64,000 nt of DNA from positions 30,759,501-30,823,500 of the forward strand of contig NC_079875.1 in assembly GCF_029227915.1 (NCBI RefSeq), in the 5' to 3' direction. The first letter of the stretch is position 1. Each line of letters starts with the position of its first letter. The position numbers and the translations under genes were made by a program. This document shows, in pieces, positions 11,211-20,217 of the stretch. Origin of the DNA: Hydractinia symbiolongicarpus (Eukaryota; Cnidaria; Hydrozoa; Anthoathecata; Hydractiniidae). Under the pieces are notes generated by a model, which was given only the letters and a program-made list of their open reading frames with translations, made no database searches and was not told the origin of the DNA.

Positions 11211-12350
11211 TTTCATTCATTTCATTCGATATTTCGTAAATAAATTTACATTATCGATACCGTAAAAAAGAATATAATAAATTTTTTAACATTCGTTCTG
11301 ATTCATTTGGGTGATGCGTCGCAACTTCGCGTGCGTTTTGCCAACCTATATTTAGCATAGCTAAGTCCTGTTTGACATTAGTTGACTATGTCGTTGGGGA
11401 TCTGCTTTTTGGCCTTTTAAAGTCGGATTTCCACTAGACGAAACGTTAGGTAAACGTTCTTCGAAGTCCTGAACTACCAAAAGCGGTAAAGCGACAACGC
11501 TGAAGCCGCAAAACAATTTCGTCACGCATGCTCAGTGACAACAAAATAAGCGTTAGCGCTAACGTTTCGTGGGGAAAATCCAGTTTAAAAGGCATCTCTG
11601 CGTACCGCATTGCTTTTCGTGCGGGAGCATTAAAGTTCATTTGCTGGATCTTGCCGAACCATCTTAACCGCACGAGTACTGGGCATTCCCTTTTCGGAGA
11701 ATTTATTTTCTATCTGTGAAATTTAAATTCACCAGAAATTATATAACTTTTCCGTATGTGTGAAGTTGGAATCTGTGAAACAAACTCCATCCCCCAGCAG
11801 AGGAGCCAACAGCGAAACTTTGGTCCCAGGTAGTCCCCCCCCCCGCACGGTGGGCCAAAACGACCCGAAAAATGCTTAACTAAATCGTCCATCAAAATCG
11901 GCCCGGAAATTTCGAATCGGCACATTTCTGTCCGCGTAATATGAAACGATTTGCAAGAAACTTTGAAGATCTGGTACTCGTTTTACACGTATACGAGCGC
12001 GATAACATTTCTTGATTCAAACAGAGGAAAGCACAAGCTTTTCGTTGAATATAAACACTTGATACTTCAGCGTCGGTAAGTCTTCTATTTCAGCAAGCTC
12101 TTTTATGGAATTTTTTACTTTTTTCTGTTGGTAGGTCATAGAAATGGAGTATAGAATGATACCAGCTTCGCTTTGCCACTTCTAAGTCGATGTTTTCCTG
12201 AAACTACAGTAGTTGTACCAACTTTCTGTTGTTTTAGATTTTTGTTTCTCCAAAATTATTCTCTCTAAATGAGCTAGCAATATCAGGGTATTTCACTCCT
12301 TGGTGCGTCACGGCAGCCATTTTTGTTGAACAGTTGTTGTCTCTTTTAGG
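11211..12350. other. Upstream region of the two-gene transposase module
   Basis: Contains an imperfect inverted pair, AAGTCGGATTTCCACTAGAC near 11418 against the complement of GGGGAAAATCCAGTTT near 11571, which may bound a 170-bp foldback MITE. Inside it lies the perfect 14-bp palindrome CGTTAGCGCTAACG (11551-11564). A poly-C run sits at 11836-11844. Near 12076 there is a strong splice donor (GCGTCG|gtaagtc) and at 12350 an acceptor (gtctcttttag). This stretch therefore probably carries a 5' UTR exon ending at 12075 and an intron 12076-12350 in front of the next gene. Confidence 0.4.
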
Positions 12351-12370
12351 TGTTATAAGACTTGTTTCGA

Positions 12371-12874
12371 ATGGAACGTGGTGATTTCAATTCCTATGTA
12401 GCCTTGGAAAAGAAAAGCATTTCTTACGTAGAAATAATAAACTTTCATCTTGGCAATGTGCTTGCTAGCATTCGCCGCAAAATCAATGCAAGAGCAACTT
12501 TAAAAAGTCCTTTCAGAATTTCAGTATTGGAACGAATTCCGCCAGCTGTATTTTTAGAAGTATACAAAGCAATCAAAGACTACAAAACATTGTTTGGTCG
12601 TGTGATAGAGGTCAAAAGAGATAAGAAGAACATCATAAAAGAAATTAAAATTACCTTCGATTATCTTGGTTCGTTAAAATTTCATTTGAGTAAATTGTGC
12701 TCAGTTAGTGTGTCCAAAAATTTTCACAAAAATTTGAAGAATGGTGTGAGTGGTGATATTGTTGTCTCGGGTTCAAATTTAGCTGTTATGACGTACAAAG
12801 TTAGTACGAAAACAATGGTCATGGAAATAAGTTACAAAGTCACCAACAAGTATGGTAATGTGTGTAGCTATTGA
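12371..12874 (+). CDS. 167-aa orphan protein preceding a transposase-like gene
   Basis: An uninterrupted frame starts MERGDFNSYVALEKKSISYV and ends KVTNKYGNVCSY before a TGA. I chose the ATG at 12371, 20 bp after an AG acceptor (12349-12350), over an in-frame TTG just upstream. The protein is basic, lacks a signal peptide or membrane segment, and has alternating hydrophobic stretches (LGSLKFHLSKLCSVSVS; GDIVVSGSNLAVMTY) that suggest beta-rich folding. I do not recognise the family. It lies 46 bp upstream of a large transposase-like frame in the same orientation. By analogy with two-gene DNA transposons it could be an accessory protein, but it could equally be a host exon. It is the only undamaged frame of the pair. 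Confidence 0.5.
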   Translation: MERGDFNSYVALEKKSISYVEIINFHLGNVLASIRRKINARATLKSPFRISVLERIPPAVFLEVYKAIKDYKTLFGRVIEVKRDKKNIIKEIKITFDYLGSLKFHLSKLCSVSVSKNFHKNLKNGVSGDIVVSGSNLAVMTYKVSTKTMVMEISYKVTNKYGNVCSY

Positions 12875-12920
12875 CTTTATTTTTTAATAATTTGGTTGTT
12901 TAATTTTGTTGTTCTATGAT

Positions 12921-15239
12921 ATGCCCCCAAAAGGTAAATCCAAAGCTGAACACGCCAAATTTTCGCAAATAGGGCAGTTTACCTCTAATTTGAAAAAAAT
13001 AAAAACAATGGATTCAAAAATATTGACTTAACAAAGTTTAATAAAGTATAGGAGTTCGGAAATTTTAAAGCTTGAAAGTGAAGTTACTTTACTCAGTGAT
13101 AGGATTGATGCTAAAAGACAGCAGTGCAACCGGAAGAGAAGTAGATTAATTGATATAGAAAATTCATTAGCTAATAAGAAAACTTTAGTTGATTTAAAAC
13201 TACAGAAAAGAAGCTTTTCAATTAGCAAGGCTACTTCACTCAAAAGAAAACACAATCCATCCTGTAAAGAGGTGAACAGATCCGCTAAACATTGTCGTCG
13301 TCAGCAAACAATAGATGTCTGTACAGCCATACATGGAGGCACTAAAGAAAATTCAGACCCAGTAATCTTTGGCACGCTTGATTCGCTATGTGCAAAATTT
13401 CCTTCAAATGTAGTTGCAAAAGGTATCCTAGATTCTAAACCATCCGTTGTGAAATTAATTACTAATAACATTGTTAAAAATTGGAACAATGATTATTATA
13501 AATCTTCTGAAAATGTCTTGAGGTCACTCAGTGTCTATTATAGCCATAACGTAATGGGAAAAGCGAAATATGGAGCCATCCGAAAAGCCAATAAAAATTC
13601 TTTGAATGGTAAAATGAAACTTGCAAATTATGTGCTATATCCACATCTTGCGTCAATAATCAATTCAATCGATATTGGAACCTTACATGAAGTTTATCCA
13701 ACATTGTCAGATGAACCGGTAGCCGGAAATTATCGCTCTTGTGATGAATACATCTTGAGGCTAGCTAAGTTTTATCTCTTAGCAAATGAATGCTGGAAAG
13801 ATAAATTAATTGTGTTTGAGAATATGAAAAAAAAAGATCCAGATTCATTCTTGTTTGTTCTTGCCATTGGTGGTGATGGTGCCCCAATATGCGGTATGAG
13901 TTTCTTGGTTTCGTTTTTAAATGTCGGAAATCGGATTTGTAGTAGTTCTGAAAATTATTTGTTATTTGGTGCTGACGTGGAAGAGAGTTCATCGACTGTT
14001 CGGAAATTTGTTTTAAAAGTTATTGCAGATATAAAGTATTTGGAAAGTACTGTATTCACAATCAATGTCAATGATGTAGTCCACAAAGTAGAATTTTCAC
14101 TTGGAGAACTTCCCAACGACATGAAGATGTTAGCTTTTCTTGCTGGTGAACTCACAAATTCTTTATATTATTTTACCACATTTGGTACAGCTAATCAAGA
14201 TAATGCAGCAAACATGAACTTTTCATATGGCGACCAGTGGAAACCATTTGATTATGAAAAAAGGATTGAAGATGTTAAAAAGATTGAAGTCAAGAAAAAT
14301 GAAATTGAGAAGAAAAGTAAAGGAAACAGTCTCACGAAGCGTTCTATGTTAACATCGTACATATCCAAAACGTTGCAATCCAGACAAGAATTCGAACCAC
14401 TTGTAGGACAGTATATTGACAGAGCGAAAGCTGAACCCCTGCATTTAAAAAACAATGTTGTAAAAGAGCATTTCATCAAAATATTTGCTCTCGTCTTGGC
14501 AGTATATCCTATCGGTTCATTTAAAATCTTTTCTGAAATTCCATGTAATCAAACATTCCCGAAGTTTGTTGAATTTATTCGCTCTAAAATGAATTGTAAT
14601 TTCCTTGCAAATAAGATTATCACTTGGTTCAACGAGAACAAAAAGAAAGATCAGTGTAGTTTCACTTATCGGTTTCGGGGTAAAGAAAGTGTGGCGTTTC
14701 TCAAGAATTTTCAAGAAATGTGTATGTTCGTACTACGATAGGTTAAAAGTGATGAAATGAAGAAACGGCTGCATCAAATTCATTTTCAATGCTGTTGTTT
14801 AAGAAATGTTATTTCCTACTCCGTTAGAGTGGAAAATTTCAATGAAAGTTTATTACAAGAATTGAAAGTACAGTGTGATTTATTATTCAAATTAGTATGT
14901 TTCTACGATGTCAGTGTTTCTCCCAGTCTTTGGACACTTTGCAATGCTGTTCCAGTTCATGCCGAAAAAACTTGGCATGCTTACAAATTTGGTCTTGGAT
15001 GCAATAGCATGGAAGGTCGTGAGCAAAAGCATCAAATGATCGCAAAGTATGCTAAGAACACAACTTTCAAATGTAACGACGATAAAGTTACGTACAAACT
15101 CAGAGGTACACAATACATACCAGACGAAGACAGTGAAAGTTGCAAAAAATGTGCATTGAAATTTGTAGCTAGCGAAGCAAAGTGTAAATTATGTGAAAGT
15201 TCATTCATGTCTAAAATCTATGAAGATTTGAAGTTGTAA
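12921..15239 (+). pseudogene. DDE-transposase-like orphan gene with two in-frame stops
   Basis: One frame runs from the ATG at 12921 (MPPKGKSKAEHAKFSQIGQF) to the TAA at 15237-15239, 773 codons, broken only by TAA at 13029-13031 and TAG at 14739-14741. After the first stop comes a coiled-coil (LESEVTLLSDRIDAKRQQC), then a basic RRQQT..IHGG segment. A central domain has acidic motifs GGDGAP (D codon at 13875) and LGELPNDMKML (D near codon 400), then GELTN. After the second stop come GLGCNSMEGREQKH (E near codon 698) and a C-terminal CKKC...CKLC zinc pair. D-80-D and a later E fit an RNase-H-like DDE transposase; family assignment (RAG1/Transib-like, Mutator-like or new) is not possible by eye. 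I recall similar long orphan proteins in cnidarians. The stops could also be bypassed by small introns, but no good GT-AG pairs flank them. Terminal inverted repeats were not found. Confidence 0.55.
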
Positions 15240-17862
15240 TTTTAGTTTTAGTTTTTTGTTTTGTTTTTTAGTTTTTATTGATTCTAAGTACAGCTCCATT
15301 TTCATGTTGAGTAGATTTCTTTTGTACTTGGGGTACTTTCGCTATTGGGCAGGAAAAGAAAAGAAAACCCCAAAGGTTCCTTGTCTTTAAAAAAATATAG
15401 TTAAAGGTATTTAATTTCGCTGGTATCAAATTTTGGTATTTATGACTTTGTGTATTTAACTTCACGAACTTTTTATTTCGAATATTTCCGAAGGGCGATC
15501 AAATATTTCATGTCACAGTTTATGCTCTATCTTCAAGAAGATAAATCGGATAAAAATAACCTCAGAGAGAATTTTTTCTAATTTTGCGATCTTCACGTTT
15601 TTGAAATATTTTTGTATATTTATTTTCACAAAATAATTCAACAATATCTAATTTTGTGAATCTTTTGCAAAAATATGTACCACTGAATGAAAAATTTATA
15701 TGCGCAAAATTTAATACATTTTAACTATGACAAAAAACCTTTATATACGGTTTTTCTTGTTTTTTGTGTGAGCGAACTTTGGTCATTTTCGCAAACGTGT
15801 TCTATTTATTCCTTGAAATTTGTATCTCAATGTTAATCAGAAGAGTATTCATTTTTATGCATATGGTATTCAAGAGTATTTGTTGTGATGCGGATTTTAC
15901 CTCAAAATGTTTTAAAAAATTGCATCTCTTAGAAATTTATTCATGTTTTTACTGTTAAATATTTTTTTAGTACTGATCGTGGTTATATTTCATTGCGGGA
16001 ATTTTTTTCTCGTATAGTTTTTTTAAATTCCTATTGTTATACTGTATGAACATAGATGGTTGAAAACGTTTTTGGATTATATTTTGTCCGTCAGTAAAAG
16101 TGAAGCAATTTGACAGGCTAATAATCATTTTTAGTATTATACCTTGTGAGAAAAAATATTTTTTTAGATCTAAAGGAAATAAAGTGTTTTTATAGTAGCC
16201 GAATTGCCACTGAGCCTAGGTGCAATGATCACGTTGAAATTTTCAGACCGCTGCAGCACTTTGACGTCCTCGATCGCAAAACGTATACTAAATACTATGA
16301 AACAATGAGAATATCTTCGCATTGTTTATTTCTGAATGATATATCGCTTCACGTTTAAGAATTTTTGAGAAGTAACGGTATATTTCTATATTTAGTTTCA
16401 AAACTTTTGTTTATATATTTTAGAGGGATTAGTTTTATATTGTACAGTCAACGGTGAAACTTGATACTTTTCAAAATCCGGAAATATTCAACACTTGTTC
16501 GAGGATCTTGAGCTGAGGCGCCTTTCTTATTCAAATATCCGGAAATCCGAGTATATGGGGAAAAGTTTCATCCTTGACAATACAAGCTAATATTCACAGC
16601 TAGGCAACTTTTTTTAAAAGTAAAGTTTTGATATGATGTGACGGCGGTGGTGCTAGCTAGGCTGCTATACCATATCCCATTCTATGTTATGAAGAAGTTT
16701 TCACTCCTACTTTATGTTCCATTTATTTTTTGATTGTATAAGGTTTTGTATAACATTTTACTGTCATTATATCTCTTTAGCACAGCTATTTCCTATTGTT
16801 TTTTTTTCCAAATGCATTTATTCTCGCCATGCAAGGTTATTTTCCCTACTTCTATAACACAATATATATACATATCAGCAGCTAAAAGCGGGTTTTCTTC
16901 ATCTAATCTTCTTTTCGTGATATTGGTAAGCAACAGCCATAAAATAATAGTAATATACCCATTTGTTATTTGCTAATCACATATTCTTGTTGTTTTCCTT
17001 TCTGCAGAGATCTTCAAAACACAAATCGCTCGGTCATTGAGCAGCCATATTTCTTTTTTGAATAATACTCCTCCGTGGGTTTTCTGCGCGCTTGTCCGCA
17101 TTGAATATATATGTTCCGGGAGGGAGGGTGTTTTTACGGTATTACTTCATGTGACCTGTCATAAGGAAAGTCACGGGCCGGTACAAATATCCGTGTTGAG
17201 CATTTCTATACGCAAAATGGCCCACCGTGGGCTAATTTATGAAGACACTTTCGGGATATACCAAGGTGGTTTTTCTTATTTGATATAAACATATTCAAAC
17301 GCGGTTCAAATTCTCTTTTTCTATGTTGAAGGATGTGTCCGTATACAAGAATGACACATACTTCGGTATTGTCATGTAGAAACATGGTGACATCAACCTC
17401 AGTTATAATTTCTTTATGTTGAAAGCTACACCCCCGGATGAACCCAATTAACCTTTTCTTCCTATGTGTGTACATAGCAAAGACTTTACTAATATTTGGA
17501 AGAAAGATGTCGAAATTCTTATCCGTTAATGACTGTGCTGGTTAAAAGTTTGCTGATATTTCCTAATATTTCCAGCCAGTTGAACTAGAATAAGTTGGTA
17601 AAGTTCAGAAACGCAAAATAACAACTAAAATTCTACACTGCCACTTACAGCTTTACTTCATAGTGAGCTTTATCAAAACCACGGTAATTTCAGACTGTCT
17701 TTTAAACCTTCAGCTTGTTGAGCGCAAATGCCTCCAACACTCAAAAATGCCTCCAACACGTAAAGATTGAAAATCTTGAAAACCAAAAAATTCCAAAATA
17801 AAAAAATTCCAAAAAAATCATTTGATGGTAAAAATAATTGATTACTTTATTTTTATATTCAG
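15240..17862. other. 2.6-kb gene-poor stretch
   Basis: AT-rich sequence with no coding frame I can support. It contains one pogo-like MITE (16445-16580, listed separately). Near 17215-17240 there is a short palindrome around TGGCCCACCGTGGGCTAA, and a pyrimidine-rich acceptor-like tract (tttcctttctgcag) lies at about 16995-17008, but no exon could be followed from it. Confidence 0.4.
16445..16580. mobile_element. Pogo-like MITE, about 136 bp
   Basis: The left end CAGTCAACGGTGAAACTT and the reverse complement of the right end, TTGTCAAGGATGAAACTT, match at most positions. Inner copies of ATCCGGAAAT lie in the same orientation on both sides. TA flanks both ends (16443-16444 and 16581-16582), the target duplication of Tc1/mariner/pogo elements. 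It has no ORF and is non-autonomous. Confidence 0.6.
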
Positions 17863-18029
17863 GTGACGAAAACAATAACGATCAATCCAGCGATAACGAA
17901 GTTACACACGAATTTGTAACTGAAGAGCCGCAAGGTGATTTCACGCCATTGAAGATAAGAAGAAGATACGTGATTAAAAAGGTGAATCTTGATAAATTGT
18001 CTTTAGACGAGTACGATGATTGTAACTAA
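17863..18029 (+). CDS. Terminal exon of an unidentified acidic protein
   Basis: A pyrimidine-rich acceptor (atttttatattcag) precedes a frame that reads GDENNNDQSSDNEVTHEF, then TEEPQGDFTPLKIRRRYVIK and KVNLDKLSLDEYDDCN before a TAA. The exon would be entered in phase 1. An acidic first half and a basic KIRRRYVIKK motif suggest a nuclear protein tail. Upstream exons were not found within the preceding 2.6 kb, so it may be an isolated or pseudogenised exon. Confidence 0.35.
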
Positions 18030-18041
18030 TTAATATTAGTT

Positions 18042-18545
18042 ATAACTAGTTGATAAGGCCCGTGGAGAAGGATAAAAATGAGAATAAAGCGTCATTTGAA
18101 TTGGATGATGTCATCCACAAAAACAAAAAAATAGAACCTTGTTTTCACATTACCTCTACTGTGCAGACCTTAAAGCGCTCATTAAGAAAAGGTATATGAT
18201 AATGTGCTTTTGATAAACCGTTAATGGGATATAAGGGATTAAAAATTTTGCTGACGTCAACAATGACCAGTCAAAACCCCAAAACTTTTTTTAAAAACTT
18301 TGTATACCTGTTGCATACATCGTATAAATCTTGAAACGGTGATCAAGAAAATGTATAGGATCATGTACTTTTGATGAACGGTTGCAGAGATGTTAGGGTT
18401 TAAAGGTTTTTTGATGACGTCATTAACCCGCCCATTTCGAAACGGATTCGGGGACCCAGGTTTGGGAAAATTACCCGTAGGTGGTCCCTAGTTACCCACG
18501 CGGGTAACTACAACCCACCAGGGAAAATTTCGGCAGCATTAAAGG
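18042..18545 (-). mobile_element. Helitron-like remnant, reverse orientation
   Basis: On the reverse strand the sequence ends CTCCACGGGCCTTATCAACT followed by AG|T, close to the end of the two large Helitrons (CCACGGGCCTAATCTACTAG|T). The interior has two diverged copies of a segment ending in TTTTGATGACGTCATTAA-like sequence and the GGTAACTA/TAGTTACC words seen in cnidarian Helitrons; that last point is from memory. The hairpin stem is poorly preserved and the 5' end is uncertain, so the left-internal border at 18545 is approximate. Confidence 0.42.
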
Positions 18546-18950
18546 AAAATGACAATATCCACTATGACCGTCACAAACACTCTGTATTATTATATAAGAT
18601 CATTAGAAAATAAGTTTGTCCAAGTAAACAAGGTGTGATTTCAGTTTAGTGAAAACCATTTATGTCATTCAATCTTATGTAGATATTGCTTCCCCAATTC
18701 AAGTGGTGAGCTCTGGCGATGATGAAAAGGAATATACGAGCACAAGTAAAAGTTGTTCCACTACTCTTTTGAGTTAAGTTGTGAAACTACCTTCTGTAAC
18801 ACCAAGCGTACAATATAATTAGATCCATTAACTGTTTCGAATATTTTTTAAAGTTACGGCATTCATTTTCCAGGTATACATGATATATATGATCAAAGGA
18901 GTAAAATGTTGCACGTGAGTTGCAAAATGATTATGTGAAAGGCTAAAAGC
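18546..18950. other. Upstream of the pogo-type pseudogene
   Basis: No intact coding frame. The last dozen bases before 18951 still read KAKS in frame with the transposase after a TGA, so the N-terminal DNA-binding region of that protein has decayed or lies in shifted frames here. No terminal inverted repeat was recognised. Confidence 0.35.
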
Positions 18951-19490
18951 ATGTTCGATGAAAAAAACGATGACCCTGCCATCCAAGATTCTTTCGTTGC
19001 AAGCCGTGGATGGTGTGAGAAATTTATGCGAAAGCATGGATTCTCTCTGCGCAGAAAAACGACGACAGCTATGAAAGATCCCTCCTATGTGATTGATCGC
19101 ATTGTGTCATATGTTTTGCATATACGTCGACTTCAAAAGCAGTATAATTTTCCCGATTCTGCTATAATTGCTATGGATGAAACTCCTGTCTGGAATGACA
19201 TGGTTTCAAATACAACAGTTGAAAAAACAGGATCGAAAGAGGTTCCCATGAAATCAACTGGACATGACAAGGTCCGTGTGTCTGTATGTCTGGCAGCTAA
19301 AGCAGATGGAAGCCGATACAAACCTTTCATTGTATTTAAAGGAGCTAAAAGGGAAACCAAAGCCCTCCATGAAGAATTTAAACGAAAATGTTCGGTCGCA
19401 AGTTCAGCCAAAGGTTGGATGAATGAACAATTGACATTGCGCTGGTACCAGGAAATATTAGGTCAATTTTTGTTCCAAAAACGACTCCTA
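18951..19490 (+). pseudogene. Pogo/Tigger-type transposase, 5' fragment
   Basis: 180 codons from ATG to the array border. Residues 17-40 (ASRGWCEKFMRKHGFSLRRK) match the second helix-turn-helix of CENP-B/Tc5-type DNA-binding domains. Residues 68-135 (PDSAIIAMDETPVWNDM, then STGHDKVRVSVCLAAKADGS and FIVFKGAKRE) are the start of a DDE_1 endonuclease, with the first catalytic Asp at residue 76 in MDET. Coding stops being homologous exactly at CTA (19488-19490), where a repeat array begins. The rest of the protein resumes at 30187. The N-terminal helix-turn-helix is missing and a TGA lies just upstream, so the gene is dead independently of the array. In intact relatives the enzyme cuts and pastes elements at TA sites. 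Confidence 0.85.
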
Positions 19491-19681
19491 CAATCCTGGC
19501 CAATATATAATGGAATTCCTTCTTGTTGGACTGAAGAAACCTGCCCCCTCCCCCCCCTTAAACACTGTTGACTTTGGCTTTGGCTGTTCCTTGAATGCTT
19601 GAAAATTTAACACAAATCAACATTGTGTATGGGGGTAGGGGGGGAAGGACAGCTAAATTCCAATAGTTTTGGCCAGTATTG
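19491..19681. mobile_element. MITE-like module M (first of 14 copies)
   Basis: Left end CAATCCTGGCCAATATATAA and the reverse complement of the right end, CAATACTGGCCAAAACTATT, form an imperfect terminal inverted repeat of about 27 bp that continues into GGAATT. The outermost copies abut TA on both sides (19489-19490 and 30186-30187). TA duplication and short inverted ends fit a Tc1/mariner/pogo-type non-autonomous element. The interior contains a C-run and a matching G-run (CCCCCTCCCCCCC; GGGGGTAGGGGGGG) that can pair. The final copy is 29997-30185. Confidence 0.75.
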
Positions 19682-19818
19682 TCTGCATATTCTTGCTGTT
19701 GAGACTTAGTTTTTTTTGAAGGTATTAACACAAAATCTTATTTTTATGTTTTGGTCTGTATATATCTTTTTCACAGACATGGACTGTCAGCATATAAACA
19801 GTATTATTTCTTATATTC

Positions 19819-20056
19819 GACGGTTCACGGGCGTCAATCGTGAAATTTTAAAGAAGTATATTCAATAATTCTTTTTTAGAAATTGACTGTTCACGAGCAT
19901 GAACCGTCAAATAATAAAAATTATATTTTTATATGTCTTTCTTATATTCGACCTTTTTTAGAAATTGACGGTTCACGGGCGTGAACCGTCAAAATTATAG
20001 AAAATATATTTGATAATTCTTTTTTAAAATTCAACGGTTCACGGGCGTGAACCGTC
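19819..20056. repeat. Four hairpin palindromes in the array spacer
   Basis: Within each 808-bp unit, four related palindromes of 24 bp occur (first unit: 19819, 19884-19907, 19967-19990, 20033-20056). The best has arms GACGGTTCACG and CGTGAACCGTC around a GG centre. The first is degraded (right arm CAATCGTGA) and the second has ACTGTTCACGAGCATGAACC. They sit in short A/T-rich modules sharing TTCTTTTTTAGAAATTGAC, so the spacer itself is an internal tandem repeat. This block recurs in all 13 units, about 52 hairpins in total. Confidence 0.85.
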
Positions 20057-20090
20057 AAATAATAAAAAATAGATTTTTATATGTGTTTTT

Positions 20091-20217
20091 GGTGCAGCCA
20101 GCCTGTTTTTTTGGTTTGTTTACATTTTGACATGGAAATGAGGCTGCGATTTTGAAAAAGAGGCTGCACATGTTTCAGATCAAAAAATGGTGGCTAACAA
20201 GGCTGGCTGATGTGCTG
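20091..20217. repeat. Inverted pair flanking the end of the spacer
   Basis: GTGCAGCCAGCCTG near 20091 is the inverse of CAAGGCTGGCTGATGTGC near 20200, about 100 bp apart, within every array unit. It could fold into a stem-loop or be a fossil of another small element nested in the spacer. Confidence 0.6.

Noticed and set aside
10927-11220. A 97-codon reverse-strand protein
   Set aside because: It simply reads through the 109-bp tandem repeat.
17037-17475. Possible exon after a good acceptor near 17008
   Set aside because: Frames on both strands are open for about 80 codons but show no protein-like composition and no downstream donor that continues a frame.
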